Positions 55,899 through 64,000 of a stretch of DNA of 64,000 nt are shown in pieces; within the stretch, counting starts at the first letter, position 1; every line of letters starts with the position of its first letter. The stretch spans positions 73,279,948-73,343,947 of the forward strand of contig CM076854.1 in assembly GCA_039519185.1 (NCBI GenBank). The letters run 5' to 3'. The position numbers were made by a program, and so were the translations under genes. Source of the DNA: Astragalus membranaceus. Its lineage: Eukaryota > Streptophyta > Magnoliopsida > Fabales > Fabaceae. The notes beneath the pieces were generated by a model. That model searched no databases. It was not told the DNA's origin and saw only the letters and a program-made list of their open reading frames with translations.

Positions 55899-57281
55899 TG
55901 ATAGCCCCGCAAGTGCACGGGTCGTATCGCGTAATAAAAGAGTATCGGTCCATAGGGAGAGCCTAAGTGAATACCAATTTAATTTTTCAAAGTTGATTAA
56001 CTGAAAAGAAAGTGTTTTTGGAAAGAAGGAATATTTTAGCAAAGTCTACTCACTCATGATCATTGTAGACAAAAGAGGAGAAAAGGAAATAAAAGAAGAA
56101 AACATAAAGTTAAATAGCGAGAAATAAAAGAAAGCGGTAAAGTGCAAAAATCATAAATAGCGGAATTGTAAATGACAAGAAAGTAAATTGCTTGAAAGGT
56201 AAATTGCCAGTAATTTACTTGACTTGCCAGTAATTTACTTGACTTGCCAGTAGTTTACTTGACTTGGAAATTTAAAGAGCAAGAAATTAAATAGCAAGAA
56301 AAGTAAATGACTTGGAAAATAAAAGTGCAGGAATTTAAAGGAGCAAGAAAGTAAATGACTTGGAAAGTAAAAGGGCAAGAAAATAAATAGCAAGAATTTA
56401 AAGGGCAAGAAAGTAAATGACTTGGAAAATAAAGGTGCAAGAAATTAAATAGCAAGGAAAGTAAATGACTTGGAAAGAAAAAGGGCAAGAAAATAAATAG
56501 CAAGAATTTAAAGGGCAAGAAAGTAAATAAACAAGAATCATAAAAAGCATGAAGAGTAAATTGAAGTCATGAATCATTAGAGAGCCTTTGTCATTGATTT
56601 TCTAACAAAATTCAAGCTTAGGTACAAGTGAGGATCAAGCCTCTATTTATAGGAAAATATGAGGGGCAAAATGGTCCAAAAGAGGAAAAAGTGGCAAATC
56701 AAGTTGGCCAAGGTAGTCATCAAAGAGCCATCCTCAAGTGGACAATGCACATGGTCACAAAAAGTGGGCAAAAATATCCATCAACAAGTGGGCAAGGCAA
56801 AGCCATCAACAAGTGGGCAAAATATCCATCAGCAAGTGGGCAATTCGAATTCTGACTTGTTCAGTCGAATTCTGGATAGCAGAGTTGAGGCACAGTCGAA
56901 ATCTGGTGGCAGAAGCAGGTACAGTCGAAATCTTGCCAGCAGAAGCAGGCACAGTCGAAATCTGGGAAGACAGATGCAGTCGAAGTCGAAATCTGGAAGA
57001 TGCAGTCGAAATCTGGGAGATCCAGTCGAAATCTGGCCTGCTGGGACAGATGCTGTCGAATTCTGAGAGATCTTGGTCGAATTCTGAGAGATCTTGGTCG
57101 AATTCTGAGAGATCTTGGTCGAATTCTGGCCTGCTGAGACAGATGCTGTCCAAATTGCTTCAAAATAAAACTTGAAGATAAAAAGTAAACATTTGCAGTA
57201 AAATAGATCAAAAATATAATTAAAATACTAAAAAGACTTAATAAAATAACTATTAAAAAGACTCTAAAAATAGACTTATCA
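55899..57281 (-). repeat. Inner Athila 3' LTR
   Basis: 1383 bp. It is packed with short repeats: 'aagtaaatgacttggaaa.taaa' units (56230-56530), 'caagtgggcaaa' units (56765-56845), about ten GTCGAA.TCTG words (56867-57130) and a 24-base unit with 'gagatcttggtcgaattct' three times (57053-57128). A TATA box on the minus strand is at 56644-56651 (TATTTATA on plus). Confidence 0.95.
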
Positions 57282-57300
57282 AACTCCCCTATGCTTGAAC
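57282..57300 (-). promoter_or_regulatory. Inner Athila polypurine tract
   Basis: 'aactcccctatgcttgaac' on the plus strand, followed by 'ctttgcttgtcctcaagc'. It is the complement of the purine tract next to the 3' LTR. Confidence 0.8.
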
Positions 57301-58287
57301 CTTTGCTTGTCCTCAAGCAAAAACAGTGTAAATCTTTAGGCCAATTCTGAAGGAAAATTATTTTCATTTTGAAACCTTAAGTGAACTGTGGGGCAATTCT
57401 AATACTTTGGTATGAGAGCTACTATTTTGGGCTTCTTGTGGAATTGAGAGACAACTTTAAAGTATCAGTACTCTAGAGAGGATATCAATGTCATCATAGA
57501 ACCGGTTCCCCAACATTCTTAAGCTTGGGTCCTCCATTTACTAAGACCGGGTCTCAAATGAGGGTCTTTATACGTTGGGTATTCAAGCATTTTTCTTTTC
57601 TTTTTGATTTTATATGCTAACCATTTATTTTGATATTTAAAATGCACTAACTTTTGCATTTTTGAATTGGTTTTGCATATATACAAATTTTTTTATTTAT
57701 TTTTTTTTTTTGAATACCCCAACTCAGACGTTTTTCTCCAGTAACCGCGCATCTAGTAAATGTCACCAAGAGAACCAGGTTACTAGTTTCTTTTCAGTCT
57801 CTCTATTTGTATTAATAACTGAAAATAGTCTCAGTAGTGTGTGTGTGAAAAAGCCTTATAAGTAGAAATCGAACCATGATATAATTTTTGTTGTTCCCAA
57901 CCAGTCCACCTAGATGATTGCTAATGAAAAATTGAAAAATTATTTTTGTCCAGAACTGGCTTATCTAAAACATGCTTTGGGGTTCACAAAGTTTCGTGGT
58001 GGAGGGAGCAGATACAATTCAAAGTACAGAAAAGATAAAAACTTGGCAAAGCAATAAAGACATTCTTTAATAAAAGCAATAAAATACCCCCCCATGCTTG
58101 GACTAGGCATTGTCCTCAATGATTTTTCAAATAAGACAAAAGGGGTTAGGAGAGCTCACCTGGCTGTCTGGTTCAGGATACTCGGCCCTGGGGTATTTTA
58201 TTTTTCAATAAATCGAAAACTGCATTAAGCCGTGGGTTGCCTCCCACGCAGCGCTCTTTTTATGGTCATTAGCTTGACCTTTTCCTT
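57301..58287 (-). other. Inner Athila region between gag and polypurine tract
   Basis: About 1 kb, AT-rich, without ORF. In a complete Athila pol and the downstream ORF would lie here, so the element has lost several kb. 'ccccatgcttggactaggcattgtcctcaa' near 58090 looks like a second, older polypurine-like segment. Confidence 0.6.
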
Positions 58288-60072
58288 TTAGAAAGTTATT
58301 CCTGGGTCCCATTGCTTGAAGCATAGAGACCAAGTGACATATGAAGAATGAAAGCATTTTCCTAGATCCCATGGCTTGTAAAATGGAAGTTGTGTAAGCA
58401 ATAGGATCTTTTTTACAATTCCCCCCAGATCAAATGTTATTTTTTTCACAAAGGAAGGTGAAAAATAAGATAAAGGAGATGGTTTGTATGGTGGTGGGGG
58501 GATGTATGGTTCTTCTCTTTCTTTTTCTGGTTCCTTCTCTTTTTCTTTTTCTTTTTCTAGTTCCTTCTCTTTTTCTTTCTCTTCTTGCTCACACGGTAAA
58601 TTATGTTTGTCACTCACAATTTTTTCTTGGCTTGCTCTTGGTTCCTCTAATTGTTTTTCGCTTCTAAGGGTGACATCATATATTTGGCCATTTAGATTTT
58701 GTTCAGGCTGTTCAGGAAATACCCCCGAAGATTTAGAGGATGAAGCCACCTGTGTTGCCACTTGAGTTATTTGATTTTCAAGCATCTTACTGTGAGTGGC
58801 AATAGAGTCGATTTTTGATTCTAATTTGATAAGTGTGTCATTCAAATAACAAGTATGATTTTTGAATTCTTCATTTTGTTTTGTTTGAGATGACACAAAT
58901 TTTTCCATCAAAAATTCTAAGTTCGACTTTTGCGGGCTGTTTTGTGGGTTGTTAAAAACGCTTTGATTTTGAAAGACAGGAGGTGGTCTAGGTGCTGGAT
59001 TGGGTGGAGGATTTTTATAAGAAAAATTTGGATGATTTCTCCACCCAGAATTATAAGTATTTGAAAACGGATCTTCTTTTTGAGCATAGTTTTTATGCTC
59101 ATTTCCAGTACTAGATGCCTCAAGCTGGCATTTAGCTCCAATATGGCCAACAACCCCACATAATTCACATGGTGGAGTAGTAGGAGAAAAAGTTTGTGAA
59201 ACGGCACTTACATTTAATTTTTCAAATTTTTGAAAAAGTGCGTCCACTTTTGAGGCAAGATGATCAACAGCGGATATTTCATACTTACCCGGCTCCTTTG
59301 ATGATGCTGGTTTATCTGCTATGGCTCGCTCACTTGCCCATTGACAATGGTTTTGAGCCATATCTTCAATGAGTGCATAAGCTTCAGTGAAATTTTTGTT
59401 CATTAAAGCTCCACCTGCAGCTGCATCAACAGTCATTCTAGTTGCATATTGTAATCCATTATAAAAAGTGTGAACAACAAGCCATTTCTCTAGTCCATGA
59501 TGGGGGCATAGCCTTAACATTTCTTTGAAACGTTCCCAAGCATCATAAAGAGATTCCCCGTCGTTTTGAGAAAATCGAGTAATTTGATTTCTCATTTGAG
59601 CTGTCTTACTCGGGGGAAAGAATTTAGTAAGAAAAGCTTGTTTTAGCTGGTCCCAGCTGGTAATGGATTCCGAAGGCAAAGAATGTAGCCATGCTCTAGC
59701 TCTATCCCTTAATGAAAAAGGGAAGAGCTTTAGTCTTATGGCATCTTGAGGTACCCCGTTTAATTTGAGAGTCCCACAGTATTCCAGAAAAATTGAAATA
59801 TGAAGATTTGGGTCCTCCGTGGGAAAACCAGAAAATTGGTTTTGTTGAACCATTGAAAGCAGAGATGATTTGAGTTCAAAATTATTTGCTTCCACATTTG
59901 GATGTACAATGGCAGCCGATGGTTCTGCTGAAGGTGTTGCGTACTCTTTGAGAGCACGATTTTCATTAGCCGCCATTTGGTTATCGAGAATTTCTCTCCT
60001 CCTTCTATGTAAGAACCTTTCGATTTCGGGAATTTGTTGAACAGTTTCACCGAAACTTCTGGTTCTTCGCAT
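58288..60072 (-). CDS. Inner Athila gag
   Basis: 594 codons from ATG 60072, about 85 bases after the primer site. Conserved Athila gag features: residues 75-110 with FSGFPTEDPNLHISIFLEYC and LNGVPQDAIRLKLFPFSLRD, then ARAWLHSLP, SWDQLKQAFLTKFFPPSKT, FSQNDGESLYDAWERFKEML, LVVHTFYNGL and MTVDAAAGGALMNK. A CCHC zinc knuckle CELCGVVGHIGAKC is near residues 300-313. A long Pro/Asn-rich tail carries a Lys/Glu run (PEKEREEP). The frame stops where protease should begin; the last 45 residues look like random extension past a deletion joint near 58430. Gag builds the particle, and this intact copy could still be expressed. Confidence 0.9.
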   Translation of the reverse strand: MRRTRSFGETVQQIPEIERFLHRRRREILDNQMAANENRALKEYATPSAEPSAAIVHPNVEANNFELKSSLLSMVQQNQFSGFPTEDPNLHISIFLEYCGTLKLNGVPQDAIRLKLFPFSLRDRARAWLHSLPSESITSWDQLKQAFLTKFFPPSKTAQMRNQITRFSQNDGESLYDAWERFKEMLRLCPHHGLEKWLVVHTFYNGLQYATRMTVDAAAGGALMNKNFTEAYALIEDMAQNHCQWASERAIADKPASSKEPGKYEISAVDHLASKVDALFQKFEKLNVSAVSQTFSPTTPPCELCGVVGHIGAKCQLEASSTGNEHKNYAQKEDPFSNTYNSGWRNHPNFSYKNPPPNPAPRPPPVFQNQSVFNNPQNSPQKSNLEFLMEKFVSSQTKQNEEFKNHTCYLNDTLIKLESKIDSIATHSKMLENQITQVATQVASSSKSSGVFPEQPEQNLNGQIYDVTLRSEKQLEEPRASQEKIVSDKHNLPCEQEEKEKEKELEKEKEKEKEPEKEREEPYIPPPPYKPSPLSYFSPSFVKKITFDLGGIVKKILLLTQLPFYKPWDLGKCFHSSYVTWSLCFKQWDPGITF

Positions 60073-60157
60073 TCGAGGGACAAGAGAATAAAAAGTAAAA
60101 ATAAAGAAAATAAAATTTCAGTCTAACCGGTTTCGAAAAATTTAATTAATATCACTG

Positions 60158-60177
60158 CCTCCCCGGCAACGGCGCCA
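60158..60177 (-). promoter_or_regulatory. Inner Athila primer binding site (tRNA-Asp type)
   Basis: The complement reads TGGCGCCGTTGCCGGGGAGG, six bases from the LTR edge at 60184. This is the usual Athila primer site. Confidence 0.9.
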
Positions 60178-60183
60178 AAAACT

Positions 60184-61567
60184 TGATAGCCCCGCAAGTG
60201 CACGGGTCGTATCGTGTAATAAAAGAGTATCGGTCCACAGGGAGAGCCTAAGTGAATACCAATTTAATTTTTCAAAGTTTGATTAACTGAAAAGAAAGTG
60301 TTTTTGGAAAGAAGGAATATTTTAGCAAAGTCTACTCACTCATGATCATTGTAGACAAAAGAGGAGAAAAGGAAATAAAAGAAGAAAACATAATGTTAAA
60401 TAGCGAGAAATAAAAGAAAACGGTAAAGTGCAAAAATCATAAATAGCGGAATTGTAAATGACAAGAAAGTAAATTGCTTGAAAGGTAAATTGCCAGTAAT
60501 TTACTTGACTTGCTAGTAATTTACTTGACTTGCCAGTAGTTTACTTGACTTGGAAATTTAAAGAGCAAGAAATTAAATAGCAAGAAAAGTAAATGACTTG
60601 GAAAATAAAAGTGCAAGAATTTAAAGGAGCAAGAAAGTAAATGACTTGGAAAGTAAAAGGGCAAGAAAATAAATAGCAAGAATTTAAAGGGCAAGAAAGT
60701 AAATGACTTGGAAAATAAAGGTGCAAGAAATTAAATAGCAAGGAAAGTAAATGACTTGGAAAGAAAAAGGGCAAGAAAATAAATAGCAAGAATTTAAAGG
60801 GCAAGAAAGTAAATAAACAAGAATCATAAAAAGCATGAAGAGTAAATTGAAGTCATGAATCATTAGAGAGCCTTTGTCATTGATTTTCTAACAAAATTCA
60901 AGCTTAGGTACAAGTGAGGATCAAGCCTCTATTTATAGGAAAATATGAGGGGCAAAATGGTCCAAAAGAGGAAAAAGTGGCAAATCAAGTTGGCCAAGGT
61001 AGTCATCAAAGAGCCATCCTCAAGTGGACAATGCACATGGTCACAAAAAGTGGGCAAAAATATCCATCAACAAGTGGGCAAGGCAAAGCCATCAACAAGT
61101 GGGCAAAATATCCATCAGCAAGTGGGCAATTCGAATTCTGACTTGTTCAGTCGAATTCTGGATAGCAGAGTTGAGGCACAGTCGAAATCTGGTGGCAGAA
61201 GCAGGTACAGTCGAAATCTTGCCAGCAGAAGCAGGCACAGTCGAAATCTGGGAAGACAGATGCAGTCGAAGTCGAAATCTGGAAGATGCAGTCGAAATCT
61301 GGGAGATCCAGTCGAAATCTGGCCTGCTGGGACAGATGCTGTCGAATTCTGAGAGATCTTGGTCGAATTCTGAGAGATCTTGGTCGAATTCTGAGAGATC
61401 TTGGTCGAATTCTGGCCTGCTGAGACAGATGCTGTCCAAATTGCTTCAAAATAAAACTTGAAGATAAAAAGTAAACATTTGCAGTAAAATAGATCAAAAA
61501 TATAATTAAAATACTAAAAAGACTTAATAAAATAACTATTAAAAAGACTCTAAAAATAGACTTATCA
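60184..61567 (-). repeat. Inner Athila 5' LTR
   Basis: 1384 bp, nearly identical to 55899-57281, with the same internal short repeats. The minus-strand TATA box is at 60930-60937. Confidence 0.95.
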
Positions 61568-61572
61568 CTATC

Positions 61573-62961
61573 CAACATTTGATCAATGAAGGGCAAGGGA
61601 AAATGATCCTTTCTTGTGGCTTTGTTGAGCTTCCTATAATCCATACAGATCTTCCAACCAGTTATAGTTCTTGTAGGAATAAGCTCATTCCTCTCATTGG
61701 CTACCACTGTGACCCCTCCTTTCTTAGGAACACACTGCACAGGGCTTACCCATGCACTGTCAGAGATAGGATACACAATGCCAGCATCCAGCCACTTGAT
61801 AATCTCTTTCTTCACAACTTCTTTCATAATGGGATTTAGCCTCCTCTGACCTTCAATGCTATTTTTAGCACCTTCTTCAAGAATTATTCTATGCATGCAG
61901 ATGGTAGGGCTAATTCCCTTTATATCAGACATTTGCCACCCAATTGCTTTCTTATGCCTCTTGAGGGTAGTAATGAGATCATGCTCTTGATTCTTAGAGA
62001 GATCAGAAGCAATGATCACAGGCAATGTATCATTTTCCCCTAAATAGGCATATTTGAGATGCTGAGGCAATTCCTTCAGTTCAAGAGTAGGAGGCTTTTC
62101 TATAGAAGGCACATTCTTCTTGAGATTAGAATCTCCCAGTTCAAGAGACTCATATTGCTTAGTCCAAACCTCATTGACAGTGACCTCTTCATTTAGCAGC
62201 CCTTCTTCCAGTAATTCACTCTTGTCAACACTTGCAAAGGCTTGCACCAGATGGTCACTCTGCTTGTTGAACTGCTTCTGAACTACAGAATCTAAAGATA
62301 CCACAAAGGAGCACTCCTCAGTTCCCTTTTCAGGTAACTTCAGGGCATTCATGACATTAAACTTGATCTCTTGGTCATTAACCCTCATAGTTAACTCTCC
62401 CTTCTGCACATCAATTAGAGTCTTGCCAGTAGCTAAGAAGGGTCTTCCAACTATGATAGGCACCTCCTTATCTGCATCAAAATCTAAAATCACAAAGTCA
62501 GCTGGAAAAACAAATTTATCTACCTTTATCAGCACATCCTCAATGATTCCTTCAGGGTAGGCAATAGATCTATCTGCTAGTTGGAGTGTGACAGTTGTAG
62601 GCCTGGCAACTCCAATACCTAACTGAGTAAAGACAGACTTAGGCATCAAATCGATGCTTGCACCTAAGTCACAAAGAGCTCTACCAGTATAAGTTTCACC
62701 AATAGAACATGGGATAGTGAAACTGCCTGGGTCCTTCAGCTTGCTTGGAAGCTTGCTTTGCATGATCATACTGCATTCTTCTGTCATGGCCACTGTTTCA
62801 AATTCACCTAGCCTCCTCCTTTTTGTTAAGACATCCTTCATGAACTTTGCATAGTTGGGCATTTGTTGAAGAGCCTCAGCCAGAGGGACATTAATGTGCA
62901 GTTGTTTCAACACCTCAAGAAACTTGCCAAATTGCTTGTCTTGCTGTGCCTTCTTCAATCT
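61573..62961 (-). pseudogene. Outer Athila protease and N-terminal RT
   Basis: The minus-strand frame begins right after a TAG at 62962-62964 and continues the gag frame. It has FGKFLEVLKQLHINVPLAEAL, then the protease with LCDLGASIDLMPKSVF (62690-62640; DLGA active-site form of Athila) and VPIIVGRPFLATGKTLIDV. A linker follows, then the RT N-terminus (GWQMSDIKGISP, LNPIMKEVVKKEIIKWLDAG, WVSPVQCVPKKGG, ICMDYRKLNKATRKDHFPLP). It is cut at 61572 by the inner Athila exactly where the RT piece at 55898 resumes, with CTATC duplicated. The frame running on into the LTR is an artefact. Confidence 0.9.
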
Positions 62962-64000
62962 CTAAGGAAATGGTGGAGGTGGCACATCTTGATCAAGCAC
63001 AGGTGGTGGCACTGGTATTGCATCAGATGCTGCAGCATCAGTTGCTGTTGCATCTGACTTACTTTTTTTTTCATTTTTTTCAACTTTTTCATTTTTTTCA
63101 GAATCTTTTTCTTTTCTTTTGTCACCACCACTTGTGTTAAGTGATGGCCCATTCAAATCCTTCCCACTTCTTAGAGATATAGCCTTGCATGTTTCCTTAG
63201 CCTTGGATGATGAAGCTTCAGTAGTAGAAGGCAAGGCTCCACTAGGTCTTTGGGTTAGAGCAGAAGCCATTTGACCTATTTGATTTTCAAGATTTTTAAT
63301 TGCAGCTCCCTGTGTCTGATATTGAGTCTTTGTTTCATTCATGAAAGCCTTAAGCATGGCCTCCATAGAGTTATCAGTTGCAGGTGCAGCTTGTCTTCAT
63401 TGAGTAGGAAATCCTGGTGGTACAGCAGGTGCTGGAGTAGCTGTTGCAGCAGGTGTTGCTGCAGCATTGTTGCTCCACCTAAAAATTGGATGATCTCTCC
63501 ACCCAGGATTGTAGGTATTTGAATAGGGATTATTACCCTTGTTGTACCCAACATAGTTGACTGAGATAGGATTCGCAGGACATTCCTCATAAAGATGACC
63601 TCCTCCACAATAAACACAACTTGGAGAGGAACCGCATGGAGCTGGTTCAATTGCTGCTACAGTTGCTTCAGTTGCTGCAGCAGGTGTTGCTGCAGCACTA
63701 GGTGAACCCATGTTTTTGATCATATTAGATAGTGAAGCCACTTGAGCAGACAAGGCAGTGATCTCACTCACTTCATGCACACCAGCCACCTTCTTTTGAG
63801 CATTTAACCTAGCAGTAGGCCATTGATAGCTATTTGCAGCAATATCCTCAATAAGATTATAAGCATCATTGTAAGATCCTTTGAGTAGAACTCCTCCAGA
63901 TGAAGCATCAAGCATGAGCCTTGTTTGGGGTTCCAATCCATTGTAGAAGGTTTCCATTTGAATGATGACAGGAATACCATGGTGTGGGCACTTTCTCAAC
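62962..64000 (-). pseudogene. Outer Athila gag, C-terminal part, two stops
   Basis: One minus-strand frame runs from the window edge to 62962. It contains CPHHGIPVIIQMETFYNGLE, MLDASSGGVLLKGSYNDAYN and a zinc knuckle CVYCGGGHLYEECP (CX2CX3HX4C, as in other Athila gags). Ala-rich stretches follow, then MEAMLKAFMNETKTQYQTQG and a Lys/Glu-rich stretch before protease. It is broken by TGA at 63397-63399 and TAG at 62962-62964, both in frame. The start and capsid core lie right of the window. The knuckle differs in spacing from that of the inner Athila, so the two Athilas are different families. Confidence 0.85.

Larger units (their letters stand above)
55899..61567 (-). mobile_element. Inner Athila element, gag-only, inside RT of the outer Athila
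   Basis: The LTRs are 55899-57281 (3') and 60184-61567 (5'), with ends TGATA...TATCA. The target duplication is CTATC at 55894-55898 and 61568-61572. The primer site, gag and polypurine tract are present, but protease, RT, RNase H and integrase are absent. The interior is 2.9 kb. By eye the LTRs differ at about seven positions in 1384 bp (about 0.5%). It is a deletion derivative that would need proteins in trans. Confidence 0.95.
30071..64000 (-). mobile_element. Outer Athila element (Ty3/gypsy), 3' part, heavily nested
   Basis: Reading on the minus strand from the right edge: gag (partial), protease-RT, RNase H, integrase, an extra ORF, polypurine tract and the 3' LTR, whose outer edge TGTGAAAAC is at 30071. 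The LTR ends are TGTGA...TCACA. It is interrupted by Tekay-2 with Tekay-3 inside it (30481-48805) in the LTR, and by the inner Athila (55899-61567) in RT. Its 5' LTR and second target duplication are outside the window. The five bases before 30071 are TCTTG. It lies in the 3' LTR of Ogre. Confidence 0.85.

Noticed and set aside
56628..57175. Overlapping open frames in the inner Athila LTR, duplicated at 60914-61461
   Set aside because: They arise from short LTR repeats and both copies are LTR sequence; no domain.
61147..61567. Apparent protein fusion of Athila RT with a repeat-rich tail (and the mirror case at 55899-56042)
   Set aside because: The extra residues are inner Athila LTR read through in frame. 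They are not part of the gene.

Overview
The window is a plant nuclear intergenic block built almost entirely of nested LTR retrotransposons. The organism is probably a legume of the vetch/pea/clover type. I infer this from a large Ogre (Ty3/gypsy, Tat lineage) element with 3.8 kb LTRs, a tRNA-Arg type primer site, an extra 5' ORF and a spliced pol, together with Athila and Tekay/Del elements whose LTRs start TGTAACACCC. I see no intact host gene. The only host-gene trace I recognise is a broken histone H2B copy at 1639..2008.

Left edge, 1-5260: the end of a Tekay-type LTR (1-275) sits in the 3' end of a CACTA DNA transposon (276-1201). The H2B pseudogene, poorly recognisable sequence and a 551 bp long-TIR MITE (3454-4004, 7 bp target duplication) follow.

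Nest, 5260 to beyond 64000: level 0 is Tekay-1 (+), of which the 5' LTR, primer site and gag are visible. Its gag is split twice. The first break is a solo LTR (7555-13656) that itself holds a solo Ogre-type LTR (9232-13110). The second break is an Ogre element (+, 14067 to past the right edge; level 1). Ogre has a 5' LTR, primer site, ORF1, gag-pro, a G-patch segment, a 216 bp intron and RT-RNase H. Its integrase region is missing and a truncated Tekay-type LTR (27195-28065) lies in its place. Its 3' LTR is cut at 30070 by an Athila element (outer Athila, -, 30071 to past the edge; level 2). The outer Athila LTR is cut by Tekay-2 (-, 30481-48805, duplication CTTCC; level 3), and one LTR of Tekay-2 is cut by Tekay-3 (+, 32612-42026, duplication CTTCT; level 4). 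The RT gene of the outer Athila is cut by a second, gag-only Athila (inner Athila, -, 55899-61567, duplication CTATC).

LTR-LTR differences counted by eye fall with nesting depth: Ogre about 1.7%, Tekay-2 about 1.1%, Tekay-3 about 0.3%. The inner Athila is at about 0.5%. The sequence therefore reads as a dated stack of insertions. None of the elements visible in full looks able to move on its own: stops, frameshifts or large deletions hit each of them, and several stops look like CAG to TAG or CGA to TGA changes. The one long ORF without damage besides the two gag ORFs is the 683-codon gene downstream of pol in the outer Athila. That same element carries, by my reading, 19 perfect copies of the palindromic decamer TGCTGCAGCA in about 9.9 kb, spread over LTR, spacer and coding sequence. 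I consider this the most unusual signal in the window.
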